The translations under genes and the position numbers were made by a program. From CAYMJK01 sp043101635 (GTDB lineage: Bacteria > Planctomycetota > Phycisphaerae > Phycisphaerales > UBA1924), in the NCBI GenBank assembly GCA_043101635.1, contig JBICIE010000004.1:1-9343 (forward strand): a stretch of DNA of 9,343 nucleotides, in the 5' to 3' direction. Of this stretch, positions 1 to 6,327 are shown one piece after another. Under the pieces are notes generated by a model. That model saw only the letters and a program-made list of their open reading frames with translations, had not been told where the DNA came from and made no database searches. The first letter of the stretch is position 1, and every line of letters starts with the position of its first letter.

Positions 1-1
1 G

Positions 2-1036
2 GACGGCCCCTTCGGCGACGATATGAACCGCAACTGGCCCAGCGACTGGCAGCCGAACTACATCCAGTTCGGGGCCGGGCCGTATCCCCTCAGCGCACCG
101 GAAACACGCGCCATCGCCGAGTTCATCAGGGCCCATCCCAACATCGCGGCGGGCCAGTCCTACCACAACTCCGGCGGCATGATCCTGCGTGGTCCGGGCA
201 CCTCCTACCGCAATCCGATGTACGCCAACGCCGATGCGCGGGTGTACGACGAGTTGGCGCAGACCGGAGAGCTGCTGCTTCCTTACTACCGCGACATGGT
301 GATCTACCGCGACCTGTACAACGTGCATGGCGGGTTCGTGAACTTCCTCGCCGAGGGGCTCGGAGTCTTCAGCTTCACCAACGAGATGTGGGCAAGCGGG
401 AAGATGTTCCAGAAGGACATCCGCGTCGACGAGGACAAGCAGTGGCTCTGGCGCGATCGCATGGCGCTCGGCCAGACCTTCACCGACTACACCGAGTACC
501 AGCACCCGACGTACGGAAATGTGCTGATCGGCGGGCCCAACAAGTGGTCCAGCCGCAACACGCCGACGTTCATGCTCGAGGAGGAGTGCCACCGCAACTT
601 CGCCTTCACCACCTTCCATGCCGACCACATGCCCCTGCTGCGCTTCAAGCGCACCGAGGTCGAGGACATGGGCGGCGGGCTCTGGCAGGTGACCGTGGAG
701 ATCGCCAACGAGAAGCTGATCCCGACGCGCAGCGCCATGGCTCAGAACCGCGGCATCGGCGCCGCCGACATCCTCGAGACGATCCCGCCCGAAGGCGGGC
801 GGGTCGTCGCCGCGGGCCGCCTGAGCGGCTGGCTCGACCGACAGATGTCTGCGGTGCGTCACGAGCCGCACAGGCTGCAGGTCGAAGAGGGGATCCCCAG
901 CCAGGGATCCCGGATCTTCCGGCTGCTGGTTGAGGGAGCGGCAGGAGAGGTCGTCACGCTGCGCTACGCGGCGGAGAAGGCCCTGGATATCGAGACAACG
1001 GTGACGCTCGAGGCCCCGGCGGAGGGCGCCCCGTAA
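2..1036 (+). CDS. M14-family zinc carboxypeptidase, C-terminal part (5' end outside window)
   Basis: Secreted-type metallopeptidase of the carboxypeptidase A fold, which removes C-terminal residues from peptides using one zinc ion. The reading frame is open from base 2 and the first residues DGPFGDDMNRNW already belong to the catalytic domain, so the start and the HxxE zinc-ligand pair lie upstream of the window. Numbering from the Met at 23, the Asn-Arg of MNRNW (N2, R3) matches the pair that binds the substrate carboxylate. H48 in QSYHNSGG matches the third zinc ligand, and E121 in FTNEMW (codon 383-385) matches the catalytic Glu of the family. PLSAPETRAIAEF is also typical of M14 enzymes. 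From about residue 200 a separate, probably beta-rich C-terminal region follows. The protein ends without a dockerin or sorting tail, unlike most of its neighbours. Family assignment is firm; substrate is unknown. The Met at 23 is not a credible start because the motif continues upstream. Confidence 0.88.
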   Translation, partial: DGPFGDDMNRNWPSDWQPNYIQFGAGPYPLSAPETRAIAEFIRAHPNIAAGQSYHNSGGMILRGPGTSYRNPMYANADARVYDELAQTGELLLPYYRDMVIYRDLYNVHGGFVNFLAEGLGVFSFTNEMWASGKMFQKDIRVDEDKQWLWRDRMALGQTFTDYTEYQHPTYGNVLIGGPNKWSSRNTPTFMLEEECHRNFAFTTFHADHMPLLRFKRTEVEDMGGGLWQVTVEIANEKLIPTRSAMAQNRGIGAADILETIPPEGGRVVAAGRLSGWLDRQMSAVRHEPHRLQVEEGIPSQGSRIFRLLVEGAAGEVVTLRYAAEKALDIETTVTLEAPAEGAP

Positions 1037-1063
1037 GCGAGCGGGCGGCTGCCTGAGGCCCGT

Positions 1064-1075
1064 GCGGCCGGCCGC
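1064..1075. repeat. 12-bp perfect palindrome between convergent genes
   Basis: GCGGCCGGCCGC is self-complementary and sits in the 72-bp gap between the convergent carboxypeptidase and dockerin genes. It has no loop and no following T-run, so it is a poor intrinsic terminator. Its position would suit a bidirectional end signal or nothing at all. I see no better terminator in this gap. Confidence 0.25.
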
Positions 1076-1108
1076 GGATCTGCGTCTTCTGTTCCACCCT
1101 GAATCCGG

Positions 1109-1285
1109 TCAGGGGCAGCCAGCGGCGAACTCGTTCTGGAAGCACAGGAAGTCGAAGAAGTCCAGCGCGCCCGTCCCGTCGCAGTCGGCGTACGGGTCGC
1201 CGGCCGCGAAAGCGTTCTGGAAGCACAGGAAATCGAAGAAGTCAAGCGAGCCCGACTCGTCGCAGTCCGGGTAGCAGCCGCCGCC
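1109..1285. repeat. Dockerin direct repeat, copy 1 (177 bp)
   Basis: The last 59 codons of the gene at 1109-1816, stop included, align without gaps to 1941-2117, a constant offset of 832 bp. By eye about 17 of 177 positions differ, yet only two amino acids change in the dockerin (Ser to Ala, Pro to Leu). Each copy also contains an internal 81-bp repeat, one per calcium loop. Confidence 0.85.
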
Positions 1286-1816
1286 GGCAAGCATGTACGT
1301 CGTGAAGCCGTGGCGCCACTGCCCGTCGGCGAAGGGGTTCTGGTTCAGGAACAGCTCTTCTTCGTAGAGCGGTGGCAGACCGGTCGCTGGCGGGACGTAG
1401 CTGCCGCGCAGATTGACGCCCGAGCCGTTGCCCTGCGTCTCCATCACGAACACATCGCCGGCGCTGAGCATGATCCCGGCCGACGTCGTGTCGACGAAGA
1501 TGGTCTCCAGGTCGGGCGTCGACTTGGCGACATCCGCCTCGAACCAGGGCGTCTCCAGCGACCACGCGGCCCCGGCGCGGATGCGGATGGTGAACTGCGA
1601 GTCGGTCGGGCCGAGCACGCCCAGTTCGATCCCCTCCAGTTGCCCGTCGAGCCCCGCCCGGATCTGCTGCTGCCAGATCAGCGAGGGCGTGCTCAGGTTG
1701 AACGAGGCGGTCTGGGCTGGCGGCGTCGGCGCCTCCCACTCGCTGACCTGGTCAATGACGCCTGTCTGCGCTGCGGCGGATCCCGCGCAGATCCCGATCA
1801 CAAGCAGTGTTTTCAT
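1109..1816 (-). CDS. Secreted protein with C-terminal GC-type dockerin, 235 aa
   Basis: Small exported protein of unknown function. The start at 1816 is chosen because an AAGGAG (1825-1830) lies 8 nt upstream and the product then opens with a signal peptide, MKTLLVIGICAGSAAAQ, with likely cleavage after AAA at residue 16. The open frame extends further upstream, but only as an out-of-frame reading of the neighbouring dockerin gene. Residues about 17-178 look like a beta-sandwich domain; the pattern (LIWQQQIRAGLDGQLEGIEL, then TSAGIMLSAGDVFVME) resembles a group of planctomycete and PEP-CTERM exoproteins I know only by pattern. Residues 181-235 are a GC-type dockerin: two 27-residue repeats, each with a calcium loop (DxDxSG or TG, xLDFFD) and an LCFQN core, with six Cys at 181, 185, 198, 212, 225 and 234 and a GCP end. 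Dockerins normally bind cohesins; the partner of this type is not visible here. Confidence 0.9.
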   Translation of the reverse strand: MKTLLVIGICAGSAAAQTGVIDQVSEWEAPTPPAQTASFNLSTPSLIWQQQIRAGLDGQLEGIELGVLGPTDSQFTIRIRAGAAWSLETPWFEADVAKSTPDLETIFVDTTSAGIMLSAGDVFVMETQGNGSGVNLRGSYVPPATGLPPLYEEELFLNQNPFADGQWRHGFTTYMLAGGGCYPDCDESGSLDFFDFLCFQNAFAAGDPYADCDGTGALDFFDFLCFQNEFAAGCP

Positions 1817-1838
1817 CTCGGCTTCTCCTTCTGCCCTG

Positions 1839-1868
1839 AGCGTACCGCATCGAGGACCATCCATGCAA
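1839..1868 (-). promoter_or_regulatory. Sigma70-like promoter candidate for the 1109-1816 dockerin gene
   Basis: Read on the minus strand, TTGCAT (1868-1863) is followed after 18 bp by TACGCT (1844-1839) in the context GCGGTACGCTC. It lies about 25 nt upstream of the start codon at 1816, just before the ribosome binding site. The same TTGCAT hexamer and a similar GGTA-type -10 are found ahead of the gene at 8795. A match by eye only. Confidence 0.4.
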
Positions 1869-1880
1869 GCCCGGTGGCCC

Positions 1881-1917
1881 AAAATCACCAGCGGCCGGGC
1901 TCCCCTGACCCGGCCGC
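1881..1917 (-). terminator. Intrinsic terminator candidate after the 1941-2801 gene
   Basis: A perfect 9-bp GC-only stem (1891-1899 pairing with 1909-1917) encloses a 9-nt loop. On the minus strand it is followed by TGGTGATTTTGGG, a short T-run beginning 6 nt after the stem. It lies 24 nt downstream of the stop codon at 1941 and upstream of the promoter candidate of the next gene, as expected for separate transcription of the two dockerin genes. The T-run is short and offset, so efficiency is uncertain. Confidence 0.45.
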
Positions 1918-1940
1918 CGGCCATGACGACGCCGGACTGG

Positions 1941-2117
1941 TCACGGGCAGCCAGCGGCGAATTCGTTCTGGAAGCACAGGAAATCGAAGAAGTCGAGGGC
2001 GCCGGTTCCATCGCAGTCGGCATAGAGGTCGCCGGCGGCGAAGGCGTTCTGGAAGCACAGGAAGTCGAAGAAGTCCAGGGCGCCCGACTCGTCGCAGTCC
2101 GGGTAGCAGCCGCCGCC
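1941..2117. repeat. Dockerin direct repeat, copy 2 (177 bp)
   Basis: Partner of the repeat at 1109-1285, same orientation, no gaps. A third, more diverged copy coding for the same module lies on the opposite strand at about 8547-8714 in the lamin-tail protein gene. Confidence 0.85.
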
Positions 2118-2801
2118 GATGGCGTTGGCGGTCACCACCAGCGTCGGCGCCGAGAAGGCTGGATCGCGCGGCGCCTGCCCGGCGTAGGTGGCCGCGACGT
2201 TCGGATCGACATCATGGAAGACCAGCGTCAGCAGGTCTTCGTTCTCGATGTCGGCCTTGAGATCAGCAACCAGGTTGAGCGCCTCGCCGGCGCCGCCCGG
2301 GCCGCCGGTCTGATCGAAGGCGTCAACATCGCCGCTGGCCGTCTCAGTGAAGAAGTACGACAGGAACGGATCGCCGCCGTTGGCCAGCGGCAGGTCGGGG
2401 TCGCCGCTGGCGTCGAACAGCGGCCAGGTCAGCGGGCTCAGCGCCGTCTTGATGTCGACGGCGTCATCGGTCGTCAGGTAAACGTCGACGCCGCCGTTGT
2501 CGGTGAAGCCGGCGTTGTCCTGGGTCAACTCCAGGCGCAGACCGGTGACCTCCCAGCCGCCGACGCCGAAGGTCGCATCAAAATCGGCGCGGGCCGCCGA
2601 CATGTCGAAGCGGGCGACACCGTACGACTCGAAGCCGACTTTTGCCTCCCCCTCGATGTTGAAGAAAGCGTCGGTGGCCCGCGGCCCGAGCGTCTGGATG
2701 ATGCCGGTCTCGAGGGCAGCGACCGTGCCCTCCACCTGCCCGACTGCGGCGCCAGCGACGCTCACGAGAACTGCGACGGTGGCGGTGGTTGCGATCTTCA
2801 T
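1941..2801 (-). CDS. Secreted protein with C-terminal GC-type dockerin, 286 aa
   Basis: Exported protein of unknown function. The ATG at 2801 has GGAGG (2809-2813) 7 nt upstream, and the product opens with a signal peptide MKIATTATVAVLVSVAGAAVG, cleaved near residue 21. Residues about 25-228 form an Asp- and Gly-rich, probably beta-sandwich domain. The stretch GVARFDMSAA followed by GWEVTGLRLELTQD recalls DNRLRE-type and carbohydrate-binding-like modules, but the likeness is too weak for a call. Residues 232-286 are a GC-type dockerin with two 27-residue calcium-loop repeats and six Cys (232, 236, 249, 263, 276, 285), almost identical to that of the 1109-1816 protein. The upstream domains of the two proteins are not visibly related, so the dockerin is a shared module on different cargo. 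queG ends 57 bp upstream on the same strand; no clear promoter is seen between them, so read-through from queG is possible. Confidence 0.9.
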   Translation of the reverse strand: MKIATTATVAVLVSVAGAAVGQVEGTVAALETGIIQTLGPRATDAFFNIEGEAKVGFESYGVARFDMSAARADFDATFGVGGWEVTGLRLELTQDNAGFTDNGGVDVYLTTDDAVDIKTALSPLTWPLFDASGDPDLPLANGGDPFLSYFFTETASGDVDAFDQTGGPGGAGEALNLVADLKADIENEDLLTLVFHDVDPNVAATYAGQAPRDPAFSAPTLVVTANAIGGGCYPDCDESGALDFFDFLCFQNAFAAGDLYADCDGTGALDFFDFLCFQNEFAAGCP

Positions 2802-2858
2802 TCTTCGTCCTCCATGGAATCGAATGCGTGAGAATCCCGATTGCCGGAGGGTATGGGG

Positions 2859-4001
2859 TCATCGCCGGGGCTTCCGATCGGCCTGTCGTGAAGGTTCCGC
2901 TAAGGGCGGTTCGGGATCCGGGGCCAGCCGGCGCCGGGCGTCGCGCGCTGCGGCCCGGACGCCCGGATCCTCCGCCTCGTCGTCCTCGCGCTGCGCCAGC
3001 CAGCGGACCAGTCCGGGGTCGCCGGCGCCGCCGGGCTCAGCCAGCAGCGCGATGGCGTTGCGCTTCAGCATCGCCAGGGTCGCCCGCTTCATCGCAGAGC
3101 CGGCAAGCTCGCGGCTGCGGTCCTCGGCCTCCCAGCCCAGCAGCGCCCGCAGGTCGATCGTCCCCCCGCGCCCCGGTCCGGGCCGATAGGCCCTGTTCGC
3201 CTCGCCGATATCCGCGCCCCGCGGGCGCGGCGAGTTGTGCGGGCAGACTTCCTGGCAGATGTCGCACCCGAACAGCCACCCCGCCAGCGCATCGATCGCC
3301 CCCTCGGGGAGCGGCGCCCGCCGCTCGATGGTCAGGTAGCTGATGCACCGGCTCGCATCCACACTGTACGGGCTGATGGCGTCGGTCGGACAGGCGTCGA
3401 TGCAGCGCGTGCAGGAGCCGCAAGCGTCGGCAACAGGATCGGGCCGGGCCTCGGGGTCGCTTCCGATCAGATCCAGCGTCGTCACGAAACCGCCCAGCAG
3501 CGTGTAGCTGCCGAGTCGCGGGTGGATCAGGAGCGTGTGCTTGCCGATCCAGCCGAGCCCGGCCCTGGCCGCAAGCTCGCGCTCGAGCACGGGGGCGGTG
3601 TCGGTGAACGCGCGGCACTCGGCGCCGTGCTGGGCGCGCAGCTCGTCGCAGATGAGGTGCAGCCGGCGCTTGATCTCGCGGTGATAGTCGCGCCCGCGCG
3701 CATAGCGGGCGATCCGCCCCTGCCCCGCCGGCGCCGGCGCCTCCGGAGGGTCGTTGCGGGTGGCGTACTGGTCGGCGACCATGACGACCGAGCGGGCGCC
3801 GGGCAGCAGACGCCGGACATCCAGCCGCTCCTGGACGTTGCGGGCCAGGTACCCCATCGTCCCGTGGCGGCCGTCCGCCAGCCAGGCGGTCAGTTCGGCC
3901 GCCCATTGTGAGGGCTTGGCCTCGGTGACGCCACCGAGTGCGAATCCGAGCTCGCCGCAGCGTCGCAGAACCTGCTTCTGAAGCTCCCGGGGCCCCTTCA
4001 C
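2859..4001 (-). CDS. queG: Epoxyqueuosine reductase QueG
   Basis: Cobalamin-dependent iron-sulfur enzyme of the cytoplasm that reduces epoxyqueuosine to queuosine in tRNA wobble position 34, the last step of the pathway. Residues 194-204 carry C194xxC197xxC200xxxC204P, and C219 with C246xxC249xxxC253P complete the second 4Fe-4S cluster. The central motif FTDTAPVLERE includes D134, which matches the conserved acid reported as critical in characterised QueG, followed by GWIGKHTLLI. The chosen start is GTG at 4001 with an AGGA about 8 nt upstream, giving 380 aa, the usual QueG size. An in-frame TTG at 4142 would add 47 residues unlike the family and would run into the leader of the divergent gene. 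The C-terminus is the short form without an extended HEAT-repeat region and ends in a basic, low-complexity tail. No other queuosine genes are present here. Confidence 0.94.
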   Translation of the reverse strand: MKGPRELQKQVLRRCGELGFALGGVTEAKPSQWAAELTAWLADGRHGTMGYLARNVQERLDVRRLLPGARSVVMVADQYATRNDPPEAPAPAGQGRIARYARGRDYHREIKRRLHLICDELRAQHGAECRAFTDTAPVLERELAARAGLGWIGKHTLLIHPRLGSYTLLGGFVTTLDLIGSDPEARPDPVADACGSCTRCIDACPTDAISPYSVDASRCISYLTIERRAPLPEGAIDALAGWLFGCDICQEVCPHNSPRPRGADIGEANRAYRPGPGRGGTIDLRALLGWEAEDRSRELAGSAMKRATLAMLKRNAIALLAEPGGAGDPGLVRWLAQREDDEAEDPGVRAAARDARRRLAPDPEPPLAEPSRQADRKPRR

Positions 4002-4114
4002 CGCGAATCCTACGGGGCAGCGCCGCTGCCCCAGACAGCGGCTGGGCGCTCCGCGGCCTGTCACCGGTGTGTAACAACTCGGACCACAGCCGAGCCGCCG
4101 GACGGCCGATGTCG

Positions 4115-4120
4115 TAGATT
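4115..4120 (+). promoter_or_regulatory. Possible -10 element for the DUF4139 gene
   Basis: TAGATT in the context CGTAGATTGCG lies 34 nt before the GTG start at 4154. It resembles the -10 regions at 6269-6274 and 8752-8757 (GTAKAYT followed by S-C-G), but no -35 hexamer is seen at 16-18 bp upstream. The rest of the 152-bp divergent gap 4002-4153 shows no other clear signal. Confidence 0.25.
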
Positions 4121-4153
4121 GCGCTGAGAGAAACCCAGTCAAGGAGACCTCCC

Positions 4154-6220
4154 GTGAATCCCCGTGCCCTCGCCCTCGCCGCCGGAAGCGTCCTGGCCAT
4201 GACCGGCCCGCTGACGGCCGACGACCAGCTACCGATTACCGCCCTCACGCTCTACCGCTCCGGTGTCGGCTCGTTCGAGCGGACCGGTCTCGTCGAGGGC
4301 GACGCCGACATCCAGCTTCGCTTCGACGCCGACCAGATCAATGACATCCTCAAGTCGATGGTGGCGCTCGATCTGGACGGTGGTCGCATCGAGAGCGTCA
4401 GCTACGGCTCGCGCGAGCCGCTGGAGCGGCGCCTTGCCAGCTTCGGCATCAACATCGCCGACAACCCGTCGATGGCGGAACTGCTGGCCCGCGTCCGCGG
4501 CGCGCCCATCCGGGTTCGTTCTCCGGAAGGCGACGCCACCGGCACAGCGCTCGGCGTCGAGAAGCGCCAGGTCGCCCAGGCCGACACCACGATCGAAGCT
4601 GATTTCCTGAACCTCCTGACTCCGGCCGGGATCCGCTCCGTGATGATCTCCGAGATTACCTCGCTGGAGATCCTGGATGAGAAACTGGCCGAGGAGCTCA
4701 ACAAGGCGCTGACCGCCCTGGCCGAGCAGCGGGCCGACACGATCAAGACCGTCGACATCGGCCTGCGCGGCGATGGCGCCCGGCGCATTGCCGTCATCTA
4801 CATTCACGAGATGCCGGTCTGGAAGACCAGCTACCGGCTGGTCCTGCCCGAGGAGTCCAGCCGCGCCGGCGGCGGCCAGCCGCAGCTTCAGGGCTGGGCC
4901 ATCGTCGAGAACACCACCGACGAGGACTGGAACAACGTCCAGCTCTCGCTGGTCGCGGGCATGCCGGTCAGCTTCATCATGGACCTGTACGAGCCGCTGT
5001 TCAGCGCCCGCCCGGAGGTGCCCGTGCCCACCGCCGCAGGCGTGACGCCGCGCCTGTACGAGGGGGGCGTCGCGGAGGTCCGGGCCAAGGCTCTGGAACT
5101 CGCAGATCGCGCCGAACGGCAGCGTCGAGGCGTCCCGCCGCCGGCGGCCGCGCCGGCGGAGCCTGGCGCCGGCGGCGATTTCTTCGCCGGGCAGGCGGTG
5201 ACGTCGGTGGCGGCCGACGACATGACCCGTTACGCCGCGGCGGCCCAGGCCTCGGGGGCTTCGGTCGGCGAGGTCTTCCAGTACACCCTGGATGTGCCCG
5301 TCTCGATCGAGCGGCAGCGATCGGCGATGCTTCCGATCATCTCCGCCGGGATCGACGGCCGGCGCGTGAGCATCTACAACCGCGGCGCCCTCGCCGATCA
5401 CCCGATGCGCGGCGTGGAGCTGACCAACTCCACCGACCTGCAGTTGATGCCCGGCCCGATCAGCGTCTTCGACGGCGCCGCCTACGCAGGCGACTCGCAG
5501 ATCGGCCATGTCGGCGCTGGCGACAAGCGGCTGCTGAGCTACGCCGTCGACCTGGATGTCAAGGTCACGACCGAGGACAGCGGGACCAGCGAGATCGATT
5601 CGATCCGGATCTCCGGCGGCGTGCTGGTACAGACGACCAGCCGAGAGTCCACGACCACCTACACGCTGGCCAACAACGACGAGCAGCGCGGACGCACCGT
5701 GATCCTCGAACATCCGAAGCTCGGTGGCTGGACGCTGGTCAAGCCGGAGAAGATCGCCGAGGAGACCGACTCGCTCTACCGGTTCGAGGCGGAGCTCCCC
5801 GCTGGCGAAGCGGGCAAGGTCGATGTCGTGCAGACCCGCACCGAGCGCAGCCAGACCGCGCTGGTCTCCGCAGATATCAACTGGCTGGCCCAGATGGTGC
5901 GCCGCGGCAAAGTCTCCGACGCGGTGCTGGAGGCCGTTCGCAAGGCCGCGAACTTCCAGTCGCGGATCAACGAAGCCGAGCGCCAGATCGCCGAGCTGGA
6001 CCGCGAGCGCGACGCCATCAGCGCCGATCAGGGACGCATCCGCGAGAACATGAAGACCATCGACAGCCGTAGCGAGCTGTACCAGCGGTACCTGACCAAG
6101 CTGAACGACCAGGAGACCCGGCTGGAGGAGATCCGCCAGGTCCGGGGCGAGCAGCAGGCGGAGGCCGACCAGGCCCGCCGGGAACTGGCCGACTACCTGC
6201 GCAACCTCAACGTCTCCTGA
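4154..6220 (+). CDS. DUF4139 domain-containing exported protein with C-terminal coiled coil, 688 aa
   Basis: Member of the DUF4139 family (related to MuiA-like proteins), whose biochemical role is unknown. The start is GTG at 4154, with AAGGAG (4141-4146) 7 nt upstream. Residues 1-22 look like a short signal peptide with cleavage at LTA-DDQ, so the protein is probably periplasmic or extracellular. Family hallmarks are MPVWKTSYRLVL (220-231) and GWAIVENTTDEDWNNVQLSL (247-266), the paired strands typical of DUF4139. Residues about 310-345 form a charged helix followed by a Pro/Ala/Gly linker, with an Ala-rich segment near 352-372. From about 591 to the end the sequence is Glu/Arg/Gln-rich with heptad spacing, a coiled coil of nearly 100 residues suggesting self-association. 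It is divergent from queG and followed by a hairpin and a new promoter candidate, so it is probably monocistronic. It lacks a dockerin. Family call strong, function open. Confidence 0.88.
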   Translation: MNPRALALAAGSVLAMTGPLTADDQLPITALTLYRSGVGSFERTGLVEGDADIQLRFDADQINDILKSMVALDLDGGRIESVSYGSREPLERRLASFGINIADNPSMAELLARVRGAPIRVRSPEGDATGTALGVEKRQVAQADTTIEADFLNLLTPAGIRSVMISEITSLEILDEKLAEELNKALTALAEQRADTIKTVDIGLRGDGARRIAVIYIHEMPVWKTSYRLVLPEESSRAGGGQPQLQGWAIVENTTDEDWNNVQLSLVAGMPVSFIMDLYEPLFSARPEVPVPTAAGVTPRLYEGGVAEVRAKALELADRAERQRRGVPPPAAAPAEPGAGGDFFAGQAVTSVAADDMTRYAAAAQASGASVGEVFQYTLDVPVSIERQRSAMLPIISAGIDGRRVSIYNRGALADHPMRGVELTNSTDLQLMPGPISVFDGAAYAGDSQIGHVGAGDKRLLSYAVDLDVKVTTEDSGTSEIDSIRISGGVLVQTTSRESTTTYTLANNDEQRGRTVILEHPKLGGWTLVKPEKIAEETDSLYRFEAELPAGEAGKVDVVQTRTERSQTALVSADINWLAQMVRRGKVSDAVLEAVRKAANFQSRINEAERQIAELDRERDAISADQGRIRENMKTIDSRSELYQRYLTKLNDQETRLEEIRQVRGEQQAEADQARRELADYLRNLNVS

Positions 6221-6225
6221 CCGCA

Positions 6226-6243
6226 GGCCCCGATTCCGGGGCC
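6226..6243 (+). terminator. Hairpin after the DUF4139 gene, terminator-like
   Basis: A 7-bp stem, GGCCCCG pairing with CGGGGCC, closes a 4-nt ATTC loop 5 nt after the stop codon. The following bases are CGCTTGTGCC, without a T-run, so it may act as a weak or factor-assisted terminator or an mRNA 3' end stabiliser. Confidence 0.35.
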
Positions 6244-6246
6244 CGC

Positions 6247-6274
6247 TTGTGCCCCGAGCCCATTTCGGTATACT
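6247..6274 (+). promoter_or_regulatory. Sigma70-like promoter candidate for the nuclease-LTD operon
   Basis: TTGTGC (6247-6252), a 16-bp spacer, then TATACT (6269-6274). The -10 is a five-of-six match to TATAAT; the -35 keeps only TTG. Expected transcription start is near 6281, which puts the stem-loop at 6278-6303 at the very 5' end of the message. Confidence 0.45.
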
Positions 6275-6277
6275 CCG

Positions 6278-6303
6278 ACGCCGCGGCCTGAGCGCCGCGG
6301 CGT
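6278..6303 (+). promoter_or_regulatory. 10-bp stem-loop followed by TTTCT, leader hairpin or terminator
   Basis: ACGCCGCGGC (6278-6287) pairs perfectly with GCCGCGGCGT (6294-6303) around the loop CTGAGC, and TTCT continues directly after. It lies between the -10 candidate and the start codon of the nuclease gene. It could be a terminator for the DUF4139 gene with a weak U-tract, a leader attenuator, or a 5' stabilising hairpin. Confidence 0.45.
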
Positions 6304-6327
6304 TTCTACCAGGGCCCGGGAGGGATG

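Noticed and set aside
1041..1062. A CGGGC/GCCCG inverted repeat just after the carboxypeptidase stop
   Set aside because: Only 5 bp with an 11-nt loop and no T-run; expected by chance at this base composition.
1817..2023. Extension of the first dockerin gene to an upstream Met at 2023
   Set aside because: The extra 69 residues are an out-of-frame reading of the neighbouring dockerin plus intergenic DNA, and would place the signal peptide in the middle of the protein.
1109..2117. Repeats at the dockerin ends as a possible CRISPR array or mobile element ends
   Set aside because: The repeats are coding, in frame and of 81-bp internal period with no unique spacers, and there are no flanking target duplications or transposase genes.
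1413..2831. A 472-codon plus-strand open frame across both dockerin genes
   Set aside because: It is antisense to two genes that each have a ribosome binding site, a signal peptide and a recognised C-terminal module, and its repeated EAQEVEEVQG segments are just the reverse of the dockerin repeats.
4002..4142. A longer queG starting at TTG 4142
   Set aside because: The added 47 residues have no likeness to QueG and overlap the leader of the divergent gene; GTG 4001 gives the normal family length and has an AGGA upstream.
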